DNA of 28,321 nt from Pseudomonadota bacterium (lineage in GTDB: Bacteria > Pseudomonadota > Alphaproteobacteria > Rhizobiales > Hyphomicrobiaceae), in contig JAEWIJ010000191.1 of assembly GCA_023387235.1 (NCBI GenBank), forward strand, positions 1 through 28,321. The letters run 5' to 3'. The number at the start of each line of letters is the position of its first letter. Positions within the stretch are counted from its first letter, which is position 1. This document shows positions 7,448 through 16,174 of this stretch, piece by piece. The translations under genes were made by a program, and so were the position numbers. The notes below the pieces were generated by a model, which was given only the letters and a program-made list of their open reading frames with translations, searched no databases and was not told where the DNA came from.

Positions 7448-7879
7448 ATGAAAGTCATGGTCATCGTGAAGGCGAGCAAGGCATCCGAGGCCGGCGAGAT
7501 GCCGAGCGAGGAGCTGCTCACCGCGATGGGGAACTACAACGAACAGCTGGTCAAGGCCGGCATCATGCTGGCGGGCGATGGTCTGAAACCGACAAGTCAG
7601 GGCAAGCGCGTGCGCTTCTCGGGCAAGGACCGCATGGTCATCGACGGACCGTTCGCCGAGACCAAGGAGCAGATCGCCGGCTACTGGATCTGGCAGGTCA
7701 AGGACATGGACGAGGCGGTCGCGTGGCTCAAGAAGTGCCCGAACCCCATGCCTGAGGAGAGCGAGATCGAGATCCGGCCGTTCTACGAGCTATCGGACTT
7801 CGGCGAGGCCTTGACCCCGGAGCGGCGCGCCCAGGAAGAGCGGCTCATGGCCGGCGCGAAGAAGAATGCGGGCGAGTAA
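7448..7879 (+). CDS. YciI family protein (DGPF domain)
   Basis: The product has 143 residues and the ferredoxin-like alpha-beta fold of YciI/DGPF proteins. The name-giving motif appears as VIDGPFAETKEQIAGYWIWQV, with DGPF at residues 66-69. The N-terminus MKVMVIVKASK is the first beta strand. These proteins are dimeric, cytoplasmic and often found near ECF sigma factors, but no sigma factor is here. Their reaction is generally unknown. ATG 7448 has a strong AGGAGG 7 nt upstream. It is divergent from ubiK and converges on the Pr6Pr gene across 27 bp. Confidence 0.92.
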   Translation: MKVMVIVKASKASEAGEMPSEELLTAMGNYNEQLVKAGIMLAGDGLKPTSQGKRVRFSGKDRMVIDGPFAETKEQIAGYWIWQVKDMDEAVAWLKKCPNPMPEESEIEIRPFYELSDFGEALTPERRAQEERLMAGAKKNAGE

Positions 7880-7906
7880 TTGGGACGGGCCGGCGCCGCC
7901 GCAAGC

Positions 7907-8563
7907 TCAGGAATGCGAGCGGCGCGCGAGGGCTCTGTCGAGCCACACCATCAGCCAGCCGGCCCCGATAAAGCCGACAGCGATCACGGCTGCCGTCACG
8001 AGTACTTGCGGCCATCCATTCGCGGCGACGTCGATGAAGGGGTACGGGTAGACGCCCTCGAAGTGGCCGCGAATGAGCGCGTAGATGAGATACACGAGCG
8101 GATAAAGCGACCAGTTCAAGGGATCGCGCCATGCGAGCCGGCCCTTGGGCGCGTACCAGAGCCAGAAGACCAGCGCGAGCACGGGGGTCACCTTGTGCAG
8201 CAGGAAATCCGCGGCGGCCGCCGCGCCTGCGATCGGACGGGCGTCCTGCAACAGCAAGGCAAAGACGACGCCGACGAGCACGATGGCCGATACCGAACCC
8301 GCGAGCACCTGCGGTGGCAGCACTCTGATGCCGCGCATCGCGATGTTGGCGAATACGATGGCGAGCAGGCCGTTCGTGAGGATCGTGAAGAAGCGAACGA
8401 GAATCCAAACCGCCTTCGGCACCGAGTGGCCCTGAGCGAGCAGGTTGCTGAGCTCGAGGCCGATCCCCGTTACGGCTGCAATGCAGATGACGGCGGCGAA
8501 AAGTCGTGCGGGCACGCGGGGCCTCGTGTGCGGCGGGCTCAGGCCGGGATGCCGATAGTCCAT
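7907..8563 (-). CDS. Pr6Pr family integral membrane protein
   Basis: The 218-residue product has about six hydrophobic helices and matches the Pr6Pr (predicted six-transmembrane, FAR-17a/AIG1-like) family. Diagnostic stretches are VRFFTILTNGLLAIVFANI near the second helix, DFLLHKVTPVLALVFWLWY in the middle, and WSLYPLVYLIYALIRGHFEG with YPYPFIDV near the end. The conserved Thr and His residues in these stretches recall the AIG1/ADTRP hydrolase family, but activity in bacterial Pr6Pr proteins is not established to my knowledge. ATG 8563 is preferred to an upstream TTG at 8581. Confidence 0.85.
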   Translation of the reverse strand: MDYRHPGLSPPHTRPRVPARLFAAVICIAAVTGIGLELSNLLAQGHSVPKAVWILVRFFTILTNGLLAIVFANIAMRGIRVLPPQVLAGSVSAIVLVGVVFALLLQDARPIAGAAAAADFLLHKVTPVLALVFWLWYAPKGRLAWRDPLNWSLYPLVYLIYALIRGHFEGVYPYPFIDVAANGWPQVLVTAAVIAVGFIGAGWLMVWLDRALARRSHS

Positions 8564-8711
8564 GGCGGGGCCTGCGGTCAAATATGCGAAATGGATGCAG
8601 GACGGGACGGGTCATCGCACCGCAGCGCCATCACGTGCGCTTGCCTTGACAGCGCCCTCTCGCTCGCCGAATGGTCCGGGCACCCTATAACAGGAGCCGT
8701 CCGGCCATTTC

Positions 8712-9545
8712 ATGAGCCCGTTTGCCAGCCTGCTTGCCATCCCCTTTCCGGCGATCGACCCCATCGCACTGCAGATCGGTCCGATTGCGGTCCGCTGGTA
8801 CGGGCTCGCCTATGTGGCGGGCCTGCTGCTCGGCTGGCTCTACCTGAAACGGCTCGTCGCCACGCCGCGTCTCTGGCGCGACGAGAAGCCACCCTTCTCG
8901 CCGACACTCGTCGATGACCTTTTCATCTGGGTGGCGGTCGGCGTGATCGTCGGCGGGCGCCTGGGGCATGTCCTGCTGTATGAGCCCGGCTACTACCTCT
9001 GGAATCCGATCCAGATCCTCTATGTCTGGCAGGGTGGCATGGCGTTCCACGGCGGTATGCTCGGCACGATCCTCGCCATGTATCTTTTCGCGCGGCGTCA
9101 CGGCATTCCGGCCCTGAGCGTGATGGACAGCGTCTCGGCCGCCGTGCCGATCGGGCTGTTCTTCGGGCGGGTCGCGAACTTCATCAATGCGGAGGTCGTC
9201 GGCACCGAGACGAGCGTGCCGTGGGGCATCGTCTTCCCCGGCTGGGGAGATGTAGCGCGCCATCCCGTCCAGCTCTACGAGGCGGCGCTCGAGGGGCTTC
9301 TGCTGTTCCTCATTCTGCGCCATCTCATCTATCGGCATCGGGCGCTCGCAACGCCAGGACTGATCGGCGCCGCATTTCTCGCCGGCTATGGCGGCTTCCG
9401 GATCATCTGCGAGTTCTTCAAGTACGACGAATATCGCACGATCGTCGCCGACGGCTGGCTCACGACCGGCATGATCTATTCGATCCCCATGGCTCTCTTC
9501 GGCATGGTCGCCTACATCGTCCTGCGCCGATTGAACCCCGTGTGA
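8712..9545 (+). CDS. lgt: Prolipoprotein diacylglyceryl transferase Lgt
   Basis: Lgt moves a diacylglyceryl group from phosphatidylglycerol onto the lipobox cysteine of prolipoproteins in the inner membrane, the first step of lipoprotein maturation. The 277-residue protein has about seven membrane helices. The Lgt signature GRVANFINAEVVG is complete at residues 152-164, and the conserved GGRLGHVLLYEP (81-92) and AFHGGMLG (111-118) are present. ATG 8712 opens the reading frame after a short leader. The stop TGA overlaps the ATG of midA (TGATG), so the two genes are translationally coupled. A lipoprotein substrate (the LysM/LytM protein) is encoded further right in the window. Confidence 0.96.
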   Translation: MSPFASLLAIPFPAIDPIALQIGPIAVRWYGLAYVAGLLLGWLYLKRLVATPRLWRDEKPPFSPTLVDDLFIWVAVGVIVGGRLGHVLLYEPGYYLWNPIQILYVWQGGMAFHGGMLGTILAMYLFARRHGIPALSVMDSVSAAVPIGLFFGRVANFINAEVVGTETSVPWGIVFPGWGDVARHPVQLYEAALEGLLLFLILRHLIYRHRALATPGLIGAAFLAGYGGFRIICEFFKYDEYRTIVADGWLTTGMIYSIPMALFGMVAYIVLRRLNPV

Positions 9546-10624
9546 TGGCGCATCGGCAGCCAACGCCGCTCGCTCGAGTGCTCGCCGCACGCATCGCGCG
9601 TGACGGGCCGATCTCGGTGCGAGACTACATGGAGGCCTGCCTCCATGATCCGGCGCACGGCTACTACCGCACGCGCCGCGCGATCGGCGCGAAGGAGGAC
9701 TTCGTCACGTCGCCCGAGATCAGCCAGGTCTTCGGCGAGCTGATCGGGCTCTGGGCGGCGGTCGTGTGGCAGCAGATGGGATCGCCCGCGCCTGTGCGGC
9801 TTGTCGAGCTCGGTCCGGGGCGAGGCACGCTCATGGCCGATGCGCTCCGCGCGGCGCGCAAGGTGTCGGGCTTCATGAATGCGCTCGACGTCGTGCTCGT
9901 CGAGCCGAACAGCGCCCTGCAGGCCGTCCAGCGCCAGACGCTTGCCGATCAGCCCGTGCGCTGGCTCGCCGACATCGCGGAAGTCGAGGCTGTGCCCGGC
10001 AGCGCAACGATCCTACTCGCCAACGAAATTCTCGATGTGCTGCCCGTCACGCAGCTTCAGCGCACCGAAAGCGGCTGGGCCGAGCGCGGCGTCGGCATCA
10101 ACGACGCTGGCGATCTCGTGTTCGGCATCACCTCTGCCGTGATGGCCCCGCACCCGTCGAGCGCTGCAAAAATCGGCGAGATCATCGAGCAGCGGGATAC
10201 GGGCCATGTTGCGGACAATCTGCGCCGGCTCGCCGAGGCCGGGCCGCTCGCCGCGCTCTTCATCGACTACGGCTATGAGGGGCCCGCCGTCGGCGACACG
10301 CTGCAGGCCATACGTGCCCAGCGCTACGAGGATCCGCTCGCCGCGCCGGGGCTGGCCGACCTCACGGCCCACGTCGATTTCACCGCATTCGCCGCCGATG
10401 CTCGGGCGCGCGGCTTTGCTGTCGATGGGCCCGTGCCGCAAGCGGCCTTCCTCGGCGCGCTCGGCATTGTCGAACGCACCTCGCATCTGATGGCGGTAAA
10501 TCCGTCTGCCGCAGCGTCGCTCGAAGCGGCAACGGCCCGCCTCACCGCACCGACGGGCATGGGCACGCTCTTCAAGGCGATCGGCGTGCGCTCGACTGGA
10601 TTGCCGCCGCTGCCGGGGCTTTGA
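9545..10624 (+). CDS. SAM-dependent methyltransferase, MidA/NDUFAF7 family
   Basis: The 359-residue product is a class I methyltransferase of the MidA/NDUFAF7 family (DUF185). The SAM-binding loop is VELGPGRGTLMADALR (residues 87-102), and the family motif GAKEDFVTSPEISQVFGE lies at 48-65. An ANEILDVLPV segment (motif II) and a C-terminal DLTAHVDF stretch are also present. In mitochondria NDUFAF7 dimethylates an arginine of the complex I 49-kDa subunit; the bacterial role is inferred by homology only. The start ATG 9545 shares its A with the lgt stop. In many rhizobia a laccase-domain gene (pgeF/yfiH) follows; here a convergent gene follows instead. Confidence 0.92.
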   Translation: MAHRQPTPLARVLAARIARDGPISVRDYMEACLHDPAHGYYRTRRAIGAKEDFVTSPEISQVFGELIGLWAAVVWQQMGSPAPVRLVELGPGRGTLMADALRAARKVSGFMNALDVVLVEPNSALQAVQRQTLADQPVRWLADIAEVEAVPGSATILLANEILDVLPVTQLQRTESGWAERGVGINDAGDLVFGITSAVMAPHPSSAAKIGEIIEQRDTGHVADNLRRLAEAGPLAALFIDYGYEGPAVGDTLQAIRAQRYEDPLAAPGLADLTAHVDFTAFAADARARGFAVDGPVPQAAFLGALGIVERTSHLMAVNPSAAASLEAATARLTAPTGMGTLFKAIGVRSTGLPPLPGL

Positions 10625-10630
10625 GCGCCT

Positions 10631-11230
10631 TCAGCCCTGAGGATTTGTCGCGGGTGCAGGCCCGCTCAGGCACCGTGCGCGAGAGAGAATGGCGGCCGTG
10701 CGCTCGTCGAAGGATTGGCCCTGCCGGGGCGCGCGCACCACAATGAGGCCGCGGCTTTCAGGCGCCTGAATACGCGAGGCATCGAAGTTCGGCGCCGTGC
10801 CGATGCCGAAGAGATTGAGCAAGGTCGCCCGCGACGGCTCGAGCACGAGCGTCACGTCGGGCTGGCGCAGGCCGGCGGCAGCCACGGCATAGAAGTTGTC
10901 GCCTTGGGCGCTGTAGATCGCGAGGCTCCAGCCCGGATCGGGCAACGTCGCCGTCAGGGTCAGGAGACCCTCGTCGAGATCGAAGGGGCAGACCGCCAGA
11001 AGATGCGCGGGATCGTTGTAGGGCAGCAGCTCGCCCCCCGGCGCGATGGGGGCCAGAACCTGCATGGTGTTGAGCTTGAGGCCGGCGCTGACGCGATCGA
11101 AGGCCGTTGCCGCGCCCATGTAGGGGATGGCCAGCGTCGACGCGATATGGACGATGCCGCCGGTGACGAGCGCCATGATCAGCACATGCACGCTGAGCCT
11201 CGGCAGGAGGCGAACCCGGCTGTTCAGCAT
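10631..11230 (-). CDS. DUF1254 domain protein, membrane anchored
   Basis: The 199-residue product has one N-terminal hydrophobic helix (about residues 14-34), then a soluble domain of the DUF1254 type. Recognisable stretches are LLPYNDPAHLLAVCPFDLDEGLLTLTA and a WSLAIYSAQGDNFYAV motif, followed by a C-terminal IVVRAPR strand. The same WSLAxYxxxGxN pattern occurs in the DUF1214 partner, suggesting related folds. ATG 11230 has GGAGG 5 nt upstream. Its start overlaps the end of the DUF1214 gene by 7 bp, so the pair is one translational unit. The function is unknown; a periplasmic location is inferred from the helix. Confidence 0.82.
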   Translation of the reverse strand: MLNSRVRLLPRLSVHVLIMALVTGGIVHIASTLAIPYMGAATAFDRVSAGLKLNTMQVLAPIAPGGELLPYNDPAHLLAVCPFDLDEGLLTLTATLPDPGWSLAIYSAQGDNFYAVAAAGLRQPDVTLVLEPSRATLLNLFGIGTAPNFDASRIQAPESRGLIVVRAPRQGQSFDERTAAILSRARCLSGPAPATNPQG

Positions 11231-11805
11231 CCGACCCTCCGCACGGCTGGAAGCTGCACGATGGGCTCGTCGTCCGTGTCACCGGTCCCGCCCGTCGTCG
11301 CGTCGTGAGGATCCTCGACCTGGAGCACGAGGGTGAGGCTGCCGGCGCCGCCGGTCGGCAGCCAGTTGCCGGGACGCGCCGAGCGGGCAAGGTGGATCGC
11401 GACGCGGCCCGAAGGCGCGCGCATGGCGGTGTCGGACGTGAAGGAGTGCCGCCCGGCATCGTTGCGGATGAGTTTGCCGCTCGCGTCGAATACGGCGAGG
11501 CTCCACCAGCCGCGCGAAGGTTCGGGCCCTTCGAGCACGTACTCGCAGGAGGAGTGGAGCGGCTGGCCGTCGCTGTCGGTGCTCGCATGATATCGCGCGA
11601 TCAGCGATGTGGAGACCGGCAGCAGGGCGTGGCGCACGAAGTGAGCGCGCGTGTAGGGATCGGCGTCGAGGCGGCCGGCGGCCGTCCAGTGCGTCCAGGG
11701 GCCGTGCACCTCCGTCGTGAGGGCAGAGCCGCGCTCGACCATCATCCAGGTGGCGCTCAGGCCCCCGCCGACGGCGATCAGCACGAAGAGGAGCATGTTC
11801 AGCAT
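11224..11805 (-). CDS. DUF1214 domain protein with N-terminal membrane helix
   Basis: The 193-residue product has an N-terminal hydrophobic segment (residues 3-22) and then a DUF1214 domain: ADPYTRAHFVRH (48-59), the CEYVLEGPEPSRGWWSLAVFDASGKL region (from 87) and RPGNWLPTGG (144-153). In larger single-chain proteins DUF1254 and DUF1214 occur together; here they are two overlapping genes. The function is unknown. The start ATG 11805 lies 30 bp after the end of the penicillin-binding protein gene on the same strand, so readthrough from that gene is likely. A His/Cys pair (His84, Cys87) sits next to the conserved core. Confidence 0.85.
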   Translation of the reverse strand: MLNMLLFVLIAVGGGLSATWMMVERGSALTTEVHGPWTHWTAAGRLDADPYTRAHFVRHALLPVSTSLIARYHASTDSDGQPLHSSCEYVLEGPEPSRGWWSLAVFDASGKLIRNDAGRHSFTSDTAMRAPSGRVAIHLARSARPGNWLPTGGAGSLTLVLQVEDPHDATTGGTGDTDDEPIVQLPAVRRVGC

Positions 11806-11835
11806 GGGCGACGGCTCATGTGATCCTCGGCGCGC

Positions 11836-14118
11836 TCACCGCTGGCGTCCCGTTGATGACTGGACCGCGCTTGCCGGCTCGAAGAGGCGCCCCGATGTCG
11901 GGGTGTCTGCGCGTCGGCCAGGTTTCGTGGTGCTGGGCGCGGGGGCTTGGCCGGGTCGGCCGATGCCCGTGCCAGTGCCGAGGCCGTCGGGGCGCTCGGT
12001 GGCGACGCGCATGTCGTCGGCGAGCTGTTTCAGCGTCTGGCGCGTGCGATCGGACATCGTCGTGCGCGCCGCTGCCGGCCCTGTGGTCGGCGCGCCGGCC
12101 TGCGGGTCGAGCTGGCGGAGCGCGGCAATGCGCTTCTGCTCCTCGATCTTGGCGGGATGCGGCTCCAGGCCGTCGATGGTCGGAATATCGGGATTGCTCG
12201 TCGCGATGGACATGAAGCTGTGCCACGCCGTCGCCGGCAGGTTGCCGCCGGTCACCTCGCGCATGGGACGGAAATCGTCGTTGCCGATCCACACGCCCGT
12301 CACGTACTGGCCCGTGAAGCCCATGAACCAGGCATCGCGGTAGCTCGAACTCGTCCCGGTCTTGCCGACCACATACGTATTGTCGAGCGCCGCGCGTCGT
12401 CCCGTGCCCTCGGTGACGACGGCGTGCATCATGCGGTTCATGTTCTCGACGACGCGCATGTCGAGCACCCGTTTCGCAGGCGGCTCGTCCTTCTCGCGGG
12501 AATAGATGACGTCGCCGCGCGAATTCATGATCTCGAGGATGGCGTAGGGCTTCACGGCCATGCCGTGATTGGCGAAATGCGCGTAAGCCGTCGTGTGCTC
12601 GAGCGGTGTGATGCCCTGGTCGCCGAGCGCCATCGAGCAGGTCTTCTTGATGCCGTGCACGCCGAGGCGCTGCGTCATCTCGACGACCTTGTCGCGCTCG
12701 TACTTGAAGGAAAGATCGACCGCGGTCGTATTGAGCGAGCGGGCGAACGCGCTCGTCATGGTGATGCGCGCGCCGCTGCCGTGACCGCCGTCGTAGTTCT
12801 TGGGCGCCCAGTTGCCGCACGCCGGGGAGGCATCGCGCACGATGGAGGTCGCGCCCAGGCCCTGCTCCACGGCATTGGCATAGACATACACCTTGAAGGA
12901 CGAGCCGGGCTGACGGCGGGCGGCGGTCGCGCGATTGAACTGGCTCTCGCCGTAGTCGATGCCGCCGACGAGCGCGCGCACGGCGCCATCGGGCTCCATG
13001 GCGACGAGCGCGCCCGAGGTCGCGTTCTTGCCGCGGCCATGCTGGCGGATGGTCGAGACGAGAGCCTGGTCCGCGGCCTGCTGGAGGCCGACGTCGAGGG
13101 TCGTGCGCGCGGTCAGCACGAACTGGCCCTTGCCCTCTGCAACGCGCTGGATCTCCTCGAAGGCCCAGTCGAGATACCAGTCCGGGCTATAGGTCGCGCG
13201 CGTCTCGATCGGCCGCGCCGGATTGAGACGTGCGCCGTGGACCTGCCCGGCGGTCATGAACCCGGCATCGACGAGGTTCGTGAGCACCACGTTGGCGCGG
13301 GCGCGCGAGGCGGGCAGATCGATGTGCGGCGCGAACTTGGTCGGCGCCTTGAAGAGGCCGACCAGCATGGCCGCCTCGGCGAGCGTGATCTCGCGCACCG
13401 ACTTGCCGAAATAGAAATGCGACGCGGCTTCCACGCCGAAGGCGCCGCCGCCCATGTAGGCGCGGTCGAAGTAGAGTTTCAGGATGTCCCGCTTCGAGAA
13501 CCGCGCTTCGAGCCAGAAGGCGAGGAACAGCTCCTTGAGCTTGCGTTCGAACGAGCGCTCGAAGGAAAGGAAGAGATTTTTGGCGAGCTGCTGGGTCAGC
13601 GTCGAGCCGCCCTGCACGGTCTCGCCCGCGCGCACGTTCTCGACGAAGGCGCGCGCCGTGCCGAGGAAGTCGATCCCGATGTGCTCGAAGAAGCGCCGGT
13701 CCTCGGTCGCGAGCGTCGCCTTGATGAGGTAGTCGGGGATCTCCTCGAGCGGCACGGCGTCGTTGTGCAGAATGCCGCGCTGGCCGATTTCGCGGCCCTC
13801 GCGGTCGAGGAACTTCACGCTGTAGCGGCCGGTCGAGAAGATCTTGGCTTCGTCCATCTCCTCGAAGGCCGGCATGGCCAGCGCGTACATGAGGACGAGG
13901 CCGCCGCAGAAGAGCGTGAGGCTTTCCGAGGCCAGCTCATTGGCCATCCGGCGCCAGCCATAGAGGCGGAATCGGGCAAAGAAGCTCGATGCGGCATTCC
14001 AGCGGTCCTGGAAGGACTCCCAGGCCTCCGAGAGCGACGAATCGATCAGGCTGTCGAGACGCAGCCAGTCGATGCGGCCCCGGCGCCCGTTTCGATGCCT
14101 GCTGAGCCAGTCGCTCAA
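11836..14118 (-). CDS. Bifunctional penicillin-binding protein (PBP1A family, class A)
   Basis: This is a class A PBP of 760 residues that polymerises glycan strands and cross-links peptides in the periplasm. A long basic cytoplasmic tail (1-60) precedes one membrane helix (about 66-84). The GT51 transglycosylase domain shows ATEDRRFFEHIGID (catalytic Glu139) and GGSTLTQQLAKNLF (170-183). The transpeptidase domain shows the SxxK motif SSFK with Ser406 and Lys409, SLN at 461-463 and KTGTS at 586-590, so all catalytic residues are present. The C-terminal tail (about 670-760) is low-complexity, rich in Pro, Thr, Ala and Arg. ATG 14118 opens the gene, divergent from the YcgN gene. It may be transcribed together with the DUF1214/DUF1254 pair. 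Confidence 0.95.
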   Translation of the reverse strand: MSDWLSRHRNGRRGRIDWLRLDSLIDSSLSEAWESFQDRWNAASSFFARFRLYGWRRMANELASESLTLFCGGLVLMYALAMPAFEEMDEAKIFSTGRYSVKFLDREGREIGQRGILHNDAVPLEEIPDYLIKATLATEDRRFFEHIGIDFLGTARAFVENVRAGETVQGGSTLTQQLAKNLFLSFERSFERKLKELFLAFWLEARFSKRDILKLYFDRAYMGGGAFGVEAASHFYFGKSVREITLAEAAMLVGLFKAPTKFAPHIDLPASRARANVVLTNLVDAGFMTAGQVHGARLNPARPIETRATYSPDWYLDWAFEEIQRVAEGKGQFVLTARTTLDVGLQQAADQALVSTIRQHGRGKNATSGALVAMEPDGAVRALVGGIDYGESQFNRATAARRQPGSSFKVYVYANAVEQGLGATSIVRDASPACGNWAPKNYDGGHGSGARITMTSAFARSLNTTAVDLSFKYERDKVVEMTQRLGVHGIKKTCSMALGDQGITPLEHTTAYAHFANHGMAVKPYAILEIMNSRGDVIYSREKDEPPAKRVLDMRVVENMNRMMHAVVTEGTGRRAALDNTYVVGKTGTSSSYRDAWFMGFTGQYVTGVWIGNDDFRPMREVTGGNLPATAWHSFMSIATSNPDIPTIDGLEPHPAKIEEQKRIAALRQLDPQAGAPTTGPAAARTTMSDRTRQTLKQLADDMRVATERPDGLGTGTGIGRPGQAPAPSTTKPGRRADTPTSGRLFEPASAVQSSTGRQR

Positions 14119-14265
14119 CGCCTACCTCCTTGGGTGACCCGCCCGGTCGAAAGACCAGGGCCGGAACGGCTTGAACATTCCGTCCGATTTAGGCGTTGAT
14201 ATGCTGAATCGATCCATTCCGGCAAATATGATAGCTGTGCAATTCGTGTGATTCAGGAGCTTCCG

Positions 14266-14775
14266 TTGCCACGCCGCGAGCCTCGCCCATTCTGGCAGAC
14301 CAAGACCCTCGACGAGATGACCTCGAGCGAGTGGGAGCAGCTCTGCGACGGCTGCGGGCGATGCTGCCTCGTCAAGCTCGAGGATGAGGACACCGGCGAC
14401 ATCTACCTGACGCGGCTCGCCTGCGGACTGCTCGATCTCAAGACCTGCCGGTGCCGCGACTACGCCGCCCGCCACGAGAAGATGCCGGACTGCATATCGA
14501 TCACGCCGGAGAAGGTGCGCACGCTCGGCTGGCTGCCGCCGACCTGCGGCTACCGCCGCGTCGAGGAGGGCAAGGACCTGCTCTGGTGGCATCCGCTGAT
14601 CTCGGGATCGCCGGAGACGGTCCATCAGGCGGGCATCTCCGTGCGCAAGCTCGCGCGCAGCGAGACCGGCATCAAGCCCGGCTGGATTCCGCATTACATC
14701 ATCGACGACTTCGTGGATGACGAGGCGGTCGCGGAGCCGGCGCCGCGCAAGAAGCGCGCGGCCGGCAAGCGCTAG
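14266..14775 (+). CDS. YcgN family cysteine-cluster protein (UPF0260)
   Basis: The product has about 169 residues and belongs to the YcgN/UPF0260 family, thought to bind an Fe-S or other metal cluster through conserved cysteines. The cluster LCDGCGRCCLVKLEDEDTG is near residues 26-44, and further cysteines occur in RLACGLLDLKTCRCRDYAARH, PDCISITP and PPTCGYRRV. The C-terminal 20 residues are charged and variable. I chose the TTG at 14266 because AGGAG lies 6 nt upstream and the resulting N-terminus (MPRREPRPFWQTKTLDEM) fits the family. An in-frame GTG at 14248 is the alternative but has no ribosome binding site. The biological role is unknown. Confidence 0.9.
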   Translation: MPRREPRPFWQTKTLDEMTSSEWEQLCDGCGRCCLVKLEDEDTGDIYLTRLACGLLDLKTCRCRDYAARHEKMPDCISITPEKVRTLGWLPPTCGYRRVEEGKDLLWWHPLISGSPETVHQAGISVRKLARSETGIKPGWIPHYIIDDFVDDEAVAEPAPRKKRAAGKR

Positions 14776-14780
14776 CGCTA

Positions 14781-15467
14781 CTAGAACCTCAGCACCCGAA
14801 TCCAGCGCATGACGTCGAGCAGGCTCACGGCTGCCGCTGCAACATAGGTGAACGCCGCCGCGCGCAGGAGCTGGCGCGCCGAGCGCATGTCGCGGCCGGA
14901 GATGTAGTTGCCGGCCTTGAGCAGCGGCAGCGCGCGCCGAAAGCTCGCATCGAACTCCACCGGCAGCGTCACGGCGTGCATGAAGATCGTCGAGCCTAGA
15001 ATGAGGACGCCGATGGCCATCTGCATGAGCATGATGTGCGGCGACTTCGAGAGGAGCATCATGATCGGTGCTGCGATCATGATCACCGAGCCGACCTTCT
15101 CCACCTTCTGCGCCTGACGCGCGAGGCGCGTTCGGGCCGTCAGCGGCCCGTAGGCCGTCGCGTCCTGCATGGCGTGGCCGACCTCGTGCGCCGCGATCAC
15201 GACGGCGGCCAGCGAGCGCTTGCCGAAATGCTGCGGCAGCAGGCGCACGGCCTTGGCATCCGGGTCGTAATGATCGCCCTTCTGGGTCTCCTCGACGACG
15301 ACGTGATGGAGGCCCATGCCATCGAGCACGTGACGCGCGAACTCGCCACCCGTGCCGGCGAAATCCGCCCGCTCGTCGGAGTGGCGCGCGATAACGCCCC
15401 TGATCCACATCTGCGGCAGGAAGGCGAGGCCGAAGGCCAGGGCGAGAACGATCAGGGCAATAGTCAA
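14781..15467 (-). CDS. Zinc metallopeptidase of the YugP / Zn_peptidase_2 family
   Basis: The 228-residue membrane protein has an N-terminal helix (2-20), the zinc motif HEVGH at residues 94-98, and two or three C-terminal hydrophobic segments (about 127-167 and 203-222). The stretch GDHYDPDAKAVRLLPQHFGKRSLAAVVIAAHEVGHAMQDA is typical of the family in pattern. These proteins are predicted membrane zinc proteases of unknown substrate. The start is a TTG at 15467, supported by AGGAG 6 nt upstream (CCCCGG spacer). It converges on the YcgN gene with only 5 bp between stops. Confidence 0.9.
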   Translation of the reverse strand: MTIALIVLALAFGLAFLPQMWIRGVIARHSDERADFAGTGGEFARHVLDGMGLHHVVVEETQKGDHYDPDAKAVRLLPQHFGKRSLAAVVIAAHEVGHAMQDATAYGPLTARTRLARQAQKVEKVGSVIMIAAPIMMLLSKSPHIMLMQMAIGVLILGSTIFMHAVTLPVEFDASFRRALPLLKAGNYISGRDMRSARQLLRAAAFTYVAAAAVSLLDVMRWIRVLRF

Positions 15468-15522
15468 CCGGGGCTCCTTGAAGTCGATCGGATCATCTTA
15501 GCACAGGCGCATCGCCGTCCGC

Positions 15523-16065
15523 TCAGGGCACGCGCCCGATGGCGTAGCGCGACTGCACGAAGCCGGATGGATAGGCACTCGTCTCGAAATGCGTGAGCAC
15601 CACGTCCTGCGGCAGGGCGCCGAACAGCGGCCGCCCGGCACCGAGCAGGATGGGGACGCGCGTGATGGTCAAGTCCTCGATCAGACCGGCCGCCAGAAAG
15701 GACTGGATGAGCCGGCCGCCATCCACGTAGGCGCGCGTCCAGCCTTCGCGCCGCAGCATATCGAGCACCTCCAGCGGGCCGAGCGCCAGGATGCGCACCC
15801 GGTCTGTCCGGTCGGCCGGCACGGCCTCGGGATCGAGGGTATGGCTCAGCACGACCACGGGCTTCTCGTAGGGCCATGTGCCGAACGAAAGGACCTTCTC
15901 GAAGGTCCCGCGGCCGATGATCAGGCCATCCACGGAATTCATGAAGGCGGCATAGCCGTAGTCGTCGCCGATGTCGGGCCACTGGTGCAGCCATTCGATA
16001 TCGCCGTCCGATCGCGCGATGAAGCCGTCGAGGCTGGTGGCGATATAGACATGGCACGTCGGCAT
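15523..16065 (-). CDS. Dihydrofolate reductase-like (RibD C-terminal) family protein
   Basis: The 180-residue product has the fold of the RibD C-terminal/DHFR-like reductase family. The typical start HVYIATSLDGFIARSDGDIEWL (from residue 5) contains the substrate-side Asp and the family SLDGFIA motif. Later stretches DGLIIGRGTFEKVL and AYVDGGRLIQSFLAAGLIEDLTI match the NADPH-binding part, and LLGAGRPLF is the family C-terminal motif. Family members reduce riboflavin precursors, folate or other small molecules, and the substrate here is unknown. ATG 16065 is the first good start. It is divergent from the hydroxyacid dehydrogenase across 178 bp. Confidence 0.9.
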   Translation of the reverse strand: MPTCHVYIATSLDGFIARSDGDIEWLHQWPDIGDDYGYAAFMNSVDGLIIGRGTFEKVLSFGTWPYEKPVVVLSHTLDPEAVPADRTDRVRILALGPLEVLDMLRREGWTRAYVDGGRLIQSFLAAGLIEDLTITRVPILLGAGRPLFGALPQDVVLTHFETSAYPSGFVQSRYAIGRVP

Positions 16066-16174
16066 GGGGCGGGGTGCGGCTCGGGCTGCTCGGTCGGTGC
16101 GGGTCTTCTATCACATTGCCGCGCTTGCGCTGGCCTGCCGGCTCGGGGGATGATGCACGACCGGCAGTGCCGGC

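Noticed and set aside
8646..8691. TTGACA and TATAAC upstream of lgt as a sigma70-type promoter
   Set aside because: The two hexamers are 34 bp apart, twice the normal spacing, and neither has a good partner at 16-18 bp.
11947..14199. A 750-codon open frame antisense to the penicillin-binding protein
   Set aside because: It mirrors the GC-rich codon pattern of the real gene, has no recognisable domain and contains Arg/Ala/Gly/His-rich low-complexity sequence. The PBP on the other strand has all its catalytic motifs.
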